Position numbers and translations under genes: made by a program. Under the pieces are notes generated by a model. The model had not been told where the DNA came from and did no database searches. It saw only the letters and a program-made list of their open reading frames with translations. DNA of 64,000 nt from Actinoallomurus soli. Its GTDB lineage: Bacteria; Actinomycetota; Actinomycetes; Streptosporangiales; Streptosporangiaceae. Shown piece by piece: positions 33,513-40,600 of this stretch. The DNA lies in contig NZ_JAMXMV010000007.1 of the NCBI RefSeq assembly GCF_024055715.1, positions 248,001 to 312,000 on the forward strand. The letters are read 5' to 3'. Numbering within the stretch: position 1 is the stretch's first letter; every line of letters starts with the position of its first letter.

Positions 33513-33532
33513 TACCCACAAAAAGGTGGGTA
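33513..33532. promoter_or_regulatory. Inverted repeat TACCCAC/GTGGGTA upstream of phoD
   Basis: A perfect seven-base inverted repeat with the spacer AAAAAG, 111 bases before the phoD start. It may be an operator, or a terminator of the HxlR gene 125 bases upstream. Confidence 0.4.
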
Positions 33533-33560
33533 TCCGCAGCGCCGTTCCGGACGAGGCGCG

Positions 33561-33615
33561 GGTCACGTGGCGTCAACCGGATGTTGACCGGCCGGTCAAC
33601 GGCAGGTCTCACCGC
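33561..33615 (+). promoter_or_regulatory. Five phased 11-bp PHO-box-like repeats
   Basis: Five consecutive 11-base units begin at 33561, 33572, 33583, 33594 and 33605, most of them opening with GGTCA or GTTGACC. PhoP of Streptomyces binds direct repeats of this length with consensus GKTCAYYYRSG; by my count the units match at 9, 6, 8, 8 and 7 of 11 positions. GTTGACCGGCCGGTCAAC (33583-33600) is also a perfect palindrome. Control of the following phosphatase by phosphate starvation is a fair inference. Confidence 0.55.
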
Positions 33616-33643
33616 CCTCAGCGGCGCGATCTGAACTGAGGGA

Positions 33644-35221
33644 GTGGATCTAACACGCAGGAGCCTCCTGATCGGCGCGGCCGGGCTGCCGCTGGCCTCC
33701 CGGAGAACGGGCGACCCCTTCACGCTGGGCGTGGCATCGGGCGACCCCACGGCCGACGGCATCGTCCTGTGGACCCGCCTGGCGCCCCGGCCGCTCGCCG
33801 ACGGCGGGCACGGGGGCATGCCGGACCGGGACGTGGACGTCGAGTGGCAACTCGCCGAGGACGAGCGGTTCACCCGCGTCGTACGGTCCGGCACCGCGAC
33901 CGCGCGGCCGTCGTGGGCGCACAGCGTGCACGTCGAGCCCGCCGGGCTGCAGCCGGGCCGGGAGTACTTCTACCGGTTCCGCACCGGCGGCCACCTCTCA
34001 CCGACGGGCCGGACGCGGACCGCCCCCGCCCCGGGCACGGCGCCGGACCTGGCGTTCGGCGTGGTGTCGTGCTCCAACTACGAGCAGGGCTACTTCACCG
34101 CCTACCGGCGTCTCGCCGAGCAGCAGCCCGACCTCGTGCTGCACCTCGGCGACTACATCTACGAGTACGCGCCGGGCGGCTACCGGAACTCGACCGGGAC
34201 GATCGTCCGCTCCCACACCGCGCACCACTGCCAGACGCTCGCGCAGTACCGGCTCCGGCACGCGCAGTACAAGACCGACCCGGACCTGCGCGCGCTGCAC
34301 GCCCTCGCGCCGTGGATCGCCGTCAACGACGACCACGAGGTGGAGAACGACTGGGCGGGCGTCCACCCGGGTACGTCGGGCCGGCCGGGCTTCGCGCAGC
34401 GCAAGACGGCGGGCTACCGCGCCTACTACGAGCACATGCCGCTGCGCCGCTCGGCGCTGCCCCGCGGGTCCGTGATACGGCTCTACCGGCGGCTGGCCTG
34501 GGGCGACCTGACGACGTTCCACGTTCTGGACACCCGCCAGTACCGGGACGACCAGGCGTGCGACGACGGCCTGCGCGCCGACTGCGCCGCGCGCCTGGCC
34601 ACCGGTCGGACACTGGTCGGATCCGCCCAGCGGGCCTGGCTCGCCGCCGGGCTCCGCGCCTCCCGGACCCGCTGGAACCTGCTGGCCCAGCAGATCTTCA
34701 TGGCCCAGCACGACTACCACCTCGGGCCGGGCAGGGAGGTCGTCGTCGACACCTGGGACGGTTACACCGCCGACCGGGACCGGATCCTGGGCGACGTCGT
34801 CGCCTCGGGCGCGCGGAACCCGGTCGTCCTGACCGGCGACATCCACTGTCACTACGCGAGCGACCTGCTCGTCGACTTCGACGACCCGGACTCGCGGCGG
34901 GTCGGCGTCGAGCTGGTGACCACCTCGGTGACGAGCGACGGCGACGGCTACGACACACCGGCGGCCCGCGCGATCGAACTGGCCGAAAACCCGCACATCG
35001 CCTACGCCGACCAGCGCCGCGGCTTCATCGCCGCCCGGCTGACGGCCACCGAGCTGCGGGCCGACTTCCACACGCTCCCGTACGTGACGAGACGGCACGC
35101 CCCCAGCACCGTCACGGCGAGCTTCACCGTCGCCGACGGCGCCCTCCGCCTCTCCCGGGCCGCCGCGCCGGCGCGACGCGCTGCCCCGGCCGCCGCGGCC
35201 GAAGCACCCCACCGCCCCTGA
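33644..35221 (+). CDS. phoD: Alkaline phosphatase D / phosphodiesterase, Tat-exported
   Basis: A 525-residue secreted metalloenzyme of the PhoD family, which releases phosphate from phosphodiesters and monoesters using iron and calcium. A short Tat signal (TRRSLLIGAAGLPLASR) opens the protein. The PhoD N-terminal domain (PFTLGVASGDPTADGIVLWTRL) precedes the catalytic domain with VVSCSNYEQGYFTAYRRL, LHLGDYIYEY, VNDDHEVENDW and VLTGDIHCHYASDL, which supply the metal ligands. GTG 33644 follows an in-frame stop only four codons upstream and GAGGG is very close to it. The PHO-box-like repeats upstream suggest phosphate control. Its 3' end runs into a tandem repeat. Confidence 0.93.
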   Translation: MDLTRRSLLIGAAGLPLASRRTGDPFTLGVASGDPTADGIVLWTRLAPRPLADGGHGGMPDRDVDVEWQLAEDERFTRVVRSGTATARPSWAHSVHVEPAGLQPGREYFYRFRTGGHLSPTGRTRTAPAPGTAPDLAFGVVSCSNYEQGYFTAYRRLAEQQPDLVLHLGDYIYEYAPGGYRNSTGTIVRSHTAHHCQTLAQYRLRHAQYKTDPDLRALHALAPWIAVNDDHEVENDWAGVHPGTSGRPGFAQRKTAGYRAYYEHMPLRRSALPRGSVIRLYRRLAWGDLTTFHVLDTRQYRDDQACDDGLRADCAARLATGRTLVGSAQRAWLAAGLRASRTRWNLLAQQIFMAQHDYHLGPGREVVVDTWDGYTADRDRILGDVVASGARNPVVLTGDIHCHYASDLLVDFDDPDSRRVGVELVTTSVTSDGDGYDTPAARAIELAENPHIAYADQRRGFIAARLTATELRADFHTLPYVTRRHAPSTVTASFTVADGALRLSRAAAPARRAAPAAAAEAPHRP

Positions 35222-35356
35222 TCACCTTGGCCGAAGCGCCGCCGCCCCTGAGCGTCGCGACCGAAGCACCCTGCCGTCCTGATCACCGCGCTCGAAGCGC
35301 CGCCGTCCCCCTGAGCACCGCGACCGAAGCGCCGCGCCGCTCCCTGATCATCGCGG
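35197..35356. repeat. Five imperfect tandem copies of a 30-35 bp repeat
   Basis: Units start at 35197, 35229, 35259, 35290 and 35322, each containing CGAAGC(G/A)CC and CCTGA(T/G)C. The first unit covers the last eight codons of phoD, so the repeat supplies the protein's C-terminus. The rest fills the convergent gap before the FG-GAP gene's end. Confidence 0.88.
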
Positions 35357-35369
35357 CGCCCGGGAGCGC

Positions 35370-36743
35370 TCAGGAGACGGCGTAGCCGAGGAGCTCGCCC
35401 GCCGTGCCCGCCTGCACGGCGGTCGTCCGGGAGCCTCGCGCTAGGAACGCGGCGCCGCCGAAGCCGCCGGCGCCCGGCGCGCCGATCAGCAGGTCCCGGC
35501 CCCGGACCGCCAGGGACCACCCGAACTGGGCGGTCCCCCCGGCCGGGGAGGTGACGACGGTGCCGCGTCTCAGGCCCCGCCGGCGGCGGCCGTCGAGGAT
35601 CTGCACGACGCCACCGCCCGGAGCGCCGGCCGCGAGGTCGGCCATGCCGTCACCGGTCAGGTCACCGGCCGCCAGCGCGGATCCCAGCCGGTCCTCGGGG
35701 CCGGTCCGGCGGAGCGTCCACACGTCCTCTCCCCCGGAGCCGTACAGGACGTGCACCGCGCCCTGCGCGACGTTGTCCGGCATCGCCGTGTCGTCCTCGC
35801 CCGGCACCCCGATGGCGAGATCGTCGGTGCCGTCGTGGTCGAAATCGCCGGCGGCCAGCGCCGCGCCGAACTCGTCGTAGCGTTCGGGAACGCCCCGCAC
35901 TCCGGGGCTGTCCTCGGTGATCAGCCGGGACCGGTGCGCGGCCGGATCGATGACGGTCACCGCGCCCGACGCCTCGATGCCGTCGCCGGGCGCGCCGACG
36001 GCGATCTGCATCCGCCGGCCCCGGCCGAAGGCGCCGAACGCGCCGACCGCCAGGGCCGTGCCGAAGCCGTCGGTCGGGCCCGAGGGCTGCCGCACCCAGG
36101 AGGTGTGCTGGGTGATCAGGCGGGCGGTGCGCAGACCGCGGGTGAACAGGCCGACCCCGCCGCCGCCCGCGAGGCCGGGGACGCCGACCAGGAGGTCATC
36201 CCGGCCGTCGTGGTCCAGGTCCGCCGCCGCAAGGGCGGCACCGAAGCGATCACCTGCCGGCGTACGGCCGAGGCTCCGCACGCTCAGGGTCATGCGCGGG
36301 CGCAGGCCGCCGGGTGAGCCGAAGTACACCGCCACGACGCCCGTACCGTCGGCCCCGGGACGCGCCCGCCCCTGGTCGGAGGCCGCCACTGCCAGGTCGT
36401 CGCAGTGGTCGCCGTCGAAGTCGCCGACGGCGACCGTGCCGCCGAACCCCGCGCCGGCCTGCGCGGGACTCGGCCGGAGCCAGGCGGGGCGGCCTCCGTA
36501 GCGGACGGCGACCGCTCCGGCCCGGCGGCGGCCCTCGCTCGTCGCGTACGGCGCGCCGACGGCCAGGTCACGGACGCCATCCCCGTCGAAGTCCGGGGCG
36601 GCCCCGGCGTGGCAGCGTCGGGCCGGTTCGAAGGCCGCGCGGACGACCCGGGCGCCCGGATGCCGGGCGGGGACCGGCACCGTGGCCGCGGCGCAGGTGG
36701 GGAGCAGGACGACGGCGATCAGGCTCAGGCGGGCGATGCTCAC
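35370..36743 (-). CDS. Secreted FG-GAP / integrin-like beta-propeller protein
   Basis: A 457-residue exported protein. The signal peptide is residues 1 to about 20 (MSIARLSLIAVVLLPTCAAA). About seven FG-GAP blades follow, each with a calcium-binding loop: DFDGDGVRDLAVG, DFDGDHCDDLAV, DLDHDGRDDLLVG, DFDHDGTDDLAIG and DLTGDGMADLAAG are the clearest. No enzyme domain is fused, so binding or adhesion outside the cell is inferred. It ends convergently with phoD. A seven-base inverted repeat lies 41 bases upstream of its start. Confidence 0.88.
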   Translation of the reverse strand: MSIARLSLIAVVLLPTCAAATVPVPARHPGARVVRAAFEPARRCHAGAAPDFDGDGVRDLAVGAPYATSEGRRRAGAVAVRYGGRPAWLRPSPAQAGAGFGGTVAVGDFDGDHCDDLAVAASDQGRARPGADGTGVVAVYFGSPGGLRPRMTLSVRSLGRTPAGDRFGAALAAADLDHDGRDDLLVGVPGLAGGGGVGLFTRGLRTARLITQHTSWVRQPSGPTDGFGTALAVGAFGAFGRGRRMQIAVGAPGDGIEASGAVTVIDPAAHRSRLITEDSPGVRGVPERYDEFGAALAAGDFDHDGTDDLAIGVPGEDDTAMPDNVAQGAVHVLYGSGGEDVWTLRRTGPEDRLGSALAAGDLTGDGMADLAAGAPGGGVVQILDGRRRRGLRRGTVVTSPAGGTAQFGWSLAVRGRDLLIGAPGAGGFGGAAFLARGSRTTAVQAGTAGELLGYAVS

Positions 36744-36783
36744 TCAGGAACGGTGCCCATAGGGTGGAACGACCGGCTTCCGG

Positions 36784-36799
36784 GCGGATGACCATCCGC
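36784..36799. promoter_or_regulatory. Inverted repeat GCGGATG/CATCCGC
   Basis: A perfect seven-base inverted repeat with a two-base spacer between the end of the L,D-transpeptidase gene and the start of the FG-GAP gene. It could be an operator for the latter or part of a terminator for the former. Confidence 0.4.
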
Positions 36800-36823
36800 T
36801 GACTTCTGCCCGTCGGTCCGGCG

Positions 36824-38029
36824 TCAGCGGTGGAGGGCGCTGCCCTTGAGCCACTTCCGCCACGGCATCTGGTAGAACGACCAGCCGTTGTCCGGCTCGA
36901 CCTGCCGGTCCGTTCCCGTGGCGATCACCGGGTCGCCGGGCTGGGAGTGCTTGTAATACCAGATGGCGTCCTCGCGGGACTGGCGGATGCAGCCGTGGCT
37001 GCAGTTGCGGTTGCCGAGGCAGCCCTCGTCGCCTGGGGTCTGGTGGAGGTACTCACCGGCGTTGGAGACGCGGACGGCGTAGTGGATCAGTTCGCTGTAG
37101 TAGCCGGGGTCGCCGGGCCCGCGGCCCGGGGAGGTCATCGTGACGTCCTCGTCCTTCTCCATGTTGAGGTGGATTCCGCTGGTCGTGGTGTACTCGCGGG
37201 TCTCCCCGTTGCCCGCGCTGATCGGGATGGTCCGCACCGGCTTGCCGTCCCAGTCGACGCGCATGTGGTGGCCCGCGATGTCGAGGTGGGAGATCTGCGC
37301 CCGCCCGATCCGGTACGTCCGGGTGAAGTCCTTGGTGCCGTAGGTGTCGTTCCCGAACGGAACGCCGGTGAGGTGGGCGACGAGCCGCACCGTCTGGTGG
37401 GCCGGCCAGAAGAACTTGGGCCGGTAGACGACCTGTTTGCCCTCGTCGAACCAGTGCCACGCTCCCTCGATCGGCTTGTCGGCGATCACCTGGAGCGCCT
37501 TCTCGACCGCCGCCCGATCCTTGATCGTCTTGTCGAAGTTCAAGATGATCGGGAGCCCGACGCCGTAGGTCTCCTTCCGCCGGTCCTCCAGGACGGGGTC
37601 CTGGGACACCGTCACCGTGCTGGGCGTCCCCGTCGTGCGGAAGCTGCTCACCGCTGTGGACGTCCGTCCGTCGGCGTTCCGTGCGACGGCGTGGACGCTG
37701 ACGTTCGCCGCCGGTTCGAGCCCCCATCGGGATCGCCACTCCGTACGGTCCCTGCTGAACTCGCCGGAGACCCTCCGTCCGCCGCTGTCGAGCACGACGT
37801 CGGCCAGCCGGCCGCTCGTCGCCCGGACCACGACGGGCTTGTCGGGCCGCACGGCCGAGGTGCCGTTGCCCGGTGCGATCATCACGCGGGCCGCCGCGGC
37901 GTCCGCCTTGACCTTCTCGGCGCTCTCTCCGGCGGCCCGGTTACCGCCATTGCAACCCGCGGTCATGACCAGGGCGGTCCCCGTGACCGCGCTGAGCGCC
38001 AATTGCGTCCGAATGGCATCGACGTGCAT
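36824..38029 (-). CDS. L,D-transpeptidase with N-terminal Ig-like domains, lipoprotein-like
   Basis: A cell-wall cross-linking enzyme of 401 residues that makes 3-3 peptide bonds. The N-terminal segment ends in VMTAGC, an imperfect lipobox with threonine where leucine is usual. Ig-like domains (about 50-230) precede the YkuD catalytic domain, whose motif SHGCIRQS puts the nucleophile at C347 and the histidine at H345. This layout is that of mycobacterial LdtMt2-type enzymes. ATG 38029 has AAGGG six bases upstream and gives the expected signal sequence; an in-frame start at 38125 would precede the hydrophobic stretch with 32 unlikely residues. Confidence 0.92.
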   Translation of the reverse strand: MHVDAIRTQLALSAVTGTALVMTAGCNGGNRAAGESAEKVKADAAAARVMIAPGNGTSAVRPDKPVVVRATSGRLADVVLDSGGRRVSGEFSRDRTEWRSRWGLEPAANVSVHAVARNADGRTSTAVSSFRTTGTPSTVTVSQDPVLEDRRKETYGVGLPIILNFDKTIKDRAAVEKALQVIADKPIEGAWHWFDEGKQVVYRPKFFWPAHQTVRLVAHLTGVPFGNDTYGTKDFTRTYRIGRAQISHLDIAGHHMRVDWDGKPVRTIPISAGNGETREYTTTSGIHLNMEKDEDVTMTSPGRGPGDPGYYSELIHYAVRVSNAGEYLHQTPGDEGCLGNRNCSHGCIRQSREDAIWYYKHSQPGDPVIATGTDRQVEPDNGWSFYQMPWRKWLKGSALHR

Positions 38030-38220
38030 GTCCAGCCCTTCCAACGGCCCAGCCGACGGCAAAAATTGATCCCCTACGAGATACCCATCGAGGATCGGGA
38101 GAATGCAGCCCACTTCGGCCGTCACCGCTGCGTCAGGGAGGAAAATGGCACGTCGCTGCCCGTTCTGAGCAGTACGCTACGCTGAAGCTTAATGCCGTTT
38201 TACCCTCTTGAGGACCTACA

Positions 38221-39003
38221 TTACGTGATATTCACCGGAAATGCCCGATTTTCGTAACTGGCGTCGAAGGCCCTCCGGAACAACTCCAGCGACCGGCGCA
38301 CCGCCGACTCGACCTTCGCGTGCTCGGCTCCGTCCCGGACGGTCAGCTTGATCAGCTCGAACGCCTCCCGGGGATGCGCGTCGTCGTACTCCGCGTGCTC
38401 GGTCAGCCAGCGGAGGGCGGCCGCGTCGTCGCCGTACCTGTCCCGGAACGCGGGCAGGACGAGGCGCGTCCACTCCCCCGTGACCCCCTCGATCGCGTAG
38501 TTCACCGCGCCGAACGCCTCGGCCAGACCGCCCCGGTAGCAGACCGACCACAGGTACTCGTACAGCGCGCCGACCTCCGGGCAGGGCCGGTGCGAGACCA
38601 GCTCGTCGAAGCCGATGCCGAGCGCGGCCGCCCAGTCGGCGTACCACTGGGCATGGAGGGCCTCGGTCCGGATGTTCCCGATCAGCCAGTCGCGGGCGAG
38701 GTGATCCCCCGGAACCTGGCCGAAGGTGGTCTTGGCCAGATAGACGCCCATGTACTTCGGGAACGCCTCGACCACGCAGAAGAAATCAAGCAGAATCCGC
38801 CGCCACGCCTCCTCTGGGAACGGCCCATGGACCGTCTCGGTGAAGATCTTCGCCTCGAGCACCGCGGTCCAGTCCGGCCGGAGCGAATCGACCATCGACC
38901 GAGCCCAGGCGGGATGCGGTGTCTCGGTCAGTTCGTTCTTCACCATGCGGTGATGGCGGGTCCGGGAGGGAACCTGTGAATGGCCGCCGGCAGTGGTCGC
39001 CAT
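38221..39003 (-). CDS. Heme-oxygenase-like diiron protein (TenA/PqqC/CADD superfamily)
   Basis: A 260-residue all-helical protein. The spacing of candidate iron ligands matches the Chlamydia protein CADD and related heme-oxygenase-like diiron oxidases: H117, E172, then H203-x3-D207-x2-H210. The first glutamate is shifted: E114 is three residues before H117, and the position seven before is Asn110. The tyrosine and lysine used by CADD as self-substrate were not found. Known relatives make N-oxides, alkenes or p-aminobenzoate by oxygen activation, so an oxygenase role is inferred. GAGGAG precedes ATG 39003. It diverges from an FAD monooxygenase, a possible pathway partner. Confidence 0.75.
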   Translation of the reverse strand: MATTAGGHSQVPSRTRHHRMVKNELTETPHPAWARSMVDSLRPDWTAVLEAKIFTETVHGPFPEEAWRRILLDFFCVVEAFPKYMGVYLAKTTFGQVPGDHLARDWLIGNIRTEALHAQWYADWAAALGIGFDELVSHRPCPEVGALYEYLWSVCYRGGLAEAFGAVNYAIEGVTGEWTRLVLPAFRDRYGDDAAALRWLTEHAEYDDAHPREAFELIKLTVRDGAEHAKVESAVRRSLELFRRAFDASYENRAFPVNIT

Positions 39004-39113
39004 GATCCGACTCCTCGCTCGTCCATACGAGTATCGGCGCGTCCTTCACATAGGGTCAATATCTGCGTTCTCATATGATTTCTGAGCGCACTCCCCGCGA
39101 CCGGAGACCTCGA

Positions 39114-40463
39114 GTGAAACGCGAACACGCCATCGTCATCGGCGGAAGCATGGCCGGCCTGCTCACCGCCCGCGTCCTGACCGCCCACTTCGAACGGGTC
39201 ACCCTCATCGACCGCGACCGGTTCCCCGCCGATCCGGTGTTCCGGCCCGGCGTGCCGCAGTCCCGGCACCTGCACGTCCTCTGGACGCGCGGCCTGGAGA
39301 TCGCCGAGGCGCTGTTCCCCGGTCTGGAGGCCACGTTACGCGCGGCCGGCGCCGAAGAGGTCCGTGTGCCCGCCGACGTCCTCTGGCTCACCTCGGCGGG
39401 CTGGCGCGAACGCTTCGACGCGACGCGGCTGCTGACGTTCAGCCGCCCACTGCTCGACCATGCCGTACGGGACCGGCTCACCGGCCCCCCGGACGGCGGG
39501 CGCAAACCCGTCGACGTCCTCGACGGGCACCGGGTGACCGGCCTCCTCCCCCGCGGCGGGGACGTCGCCGGGGTGATCCTCGGCGACGACGGCGAACTCC
39601 ACGCCGACCTGGTCGTCGACGCCACCGGCCGCGGGTCGCGGGCGCCGGAATGGCTCGCCGCACTCGGCCACCCGACGCCGCCGGAGACCCGGGTCGATCC
39701 GCTCCTGGGGTACGCCAGCCGCTACTACGCCATACCGCCCGGGTTCGATCCCGGCTGGAAGGCGCTGTACATCCAGGCCGACCCGCCCGCGACCCGGCGC
39801 ACCGGCGGGCTGTTCCCCCAGGAGGGCGGCCGCTGGATCTGCAGCCTCTCCGGCGCGGGACGCGACTACGGCCCGTCCGAGGAGACCGCGTTCCTGGAGT
39901 TCGCCAAGGGGCTGCGCAGCCCCGTCCTGTACAACGCCATCCGCGACGCCGAGCCGCTGACCCCCATCGTCGCCTACCGCCGCACGGCCAACCACCGCCG
40001 GCACTACGAGCGGCTGCCGTCCTGGCCGCGGGGCTTCGTCGTCACCGGCGACGCCGCGTGCGCCTTCAACCCCATCTACGGCCAGGGCATGAGCGTCGCC
40101 GCCGTCGCGGCCCTGGTCCTCGACCGCTGCCTGCGCGACCCCCGTCCCGGTTTCGAACGGCGCTTCCAGCGCGGCGCCGCCCGCAGCGCCGCCGGTGCAT
40201 GGCTCGTCGCCACCGGTGAGGACCTGCGTTACCGGGAGACCGAGGCCGCGCCCGTACGGCTGCGGACCCGCGTCATCAACGCGTACGTCGACGAGGTCGT
40301 GGCCACCGCCAACGTCGACCGGCGGGTGTGCGAACGCCTGGTCCACGTGCTGGCGCTGATGGCCGCACCGACGTCGCTGTTCGCCCCGGCCGTGCTCGCG
40401 CGGGTCGCCGCCCACCGCGTCCGCCGGCCCGCCCCGGTCGCCATGCCCATCCGCCCGACCTGA
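39114..40463 (+). CDS. FAD-dependent monooxygenase (polyether-epoxidase-like)
   Basis: A 449-residue flavoprotein of the aromatic hydroxylase/geranylgeranyl reductase clan. The FAD fingerprint IVIGGSMAGLLTARVL is at about 6-21, the second motif DLVVDATGRGSRAPEWL near 165-182, and the GD motif VTGDAACAFNPIYGQGMSVAA near 315-335. The GGSMAGLL form and the length resemble epoxidases such as MonCI and Lsd18 of polyether pathways and other alkene or aromatic oxidases. The substrate is not known. I chose GTG 39114 with GGAG eight bases upstream over ATG 39075, which has no ribosome site. Divergent from the diiron protein gene by 110 bases. Confidence 0.88.
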   Translation: MKREHAIVIGGSMAGLLTARVLTAHFERVTLIDRDRFPADPVFRPGVPQSRHLHVLWTRGLEIAEALFPGLEATLRAAGAEEVRVPADVLWLTSAGWRERFDATRLLTFSRPLLDHAVRDRLTGPPDGGRKPVDVLDGHRVTGLLPRGGDVAGVILGDDGELHADLVVDATGRGSRAPEWLAALGHPTPPETRVDPLLGYASRYYAIPPGFDPGWKALYIQADPPATRRTGGLFPQEGGRWICSLSGAGRDYGPSEETAFLEFAKGLRSPVLYNAIRDAEPLTPIVAYRRTANHRRHYERLPSWPRGFVVTGDAACAFNPIYGQGMSVAAVAALVLDRCLRDPRPGFERRFQRGAARSAAGAWLVATGEDLRYRETEAAPVRLRTRVINAYVDEVVATANVDRRVCERLVHVLALMAAPTSLFAPAVLARVAAHRVRRPAPVAMPIRPT

Positions 40464-40600
40464 CCCACCGGTCCGGGGGCCAACCGGTCCCGATCCGCCG
40501 GCTCCGGCCCCCGCTCGGATCCCGGCTACTCGTGCCCCGGACCTGTTCGGGTCCGGGCCCTGATCCGGTGTCCTTGGCATCGTGCCGGCCCGACGCCGGG

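Noticed and set aside
35197-35356. A possible CRISPR-like array
   Set aside because: Units are imperfect, contiguous and lack unique spacers, and no cas gene is present.
38030-38220. A c-di-AMP (ydaO-type) riboswitch in the L,D-transpeptidase leader
   Set aside because: Such switches precede some actinobacterial cell-wall hydrolase genes, but the conserved core sequences were not found here.
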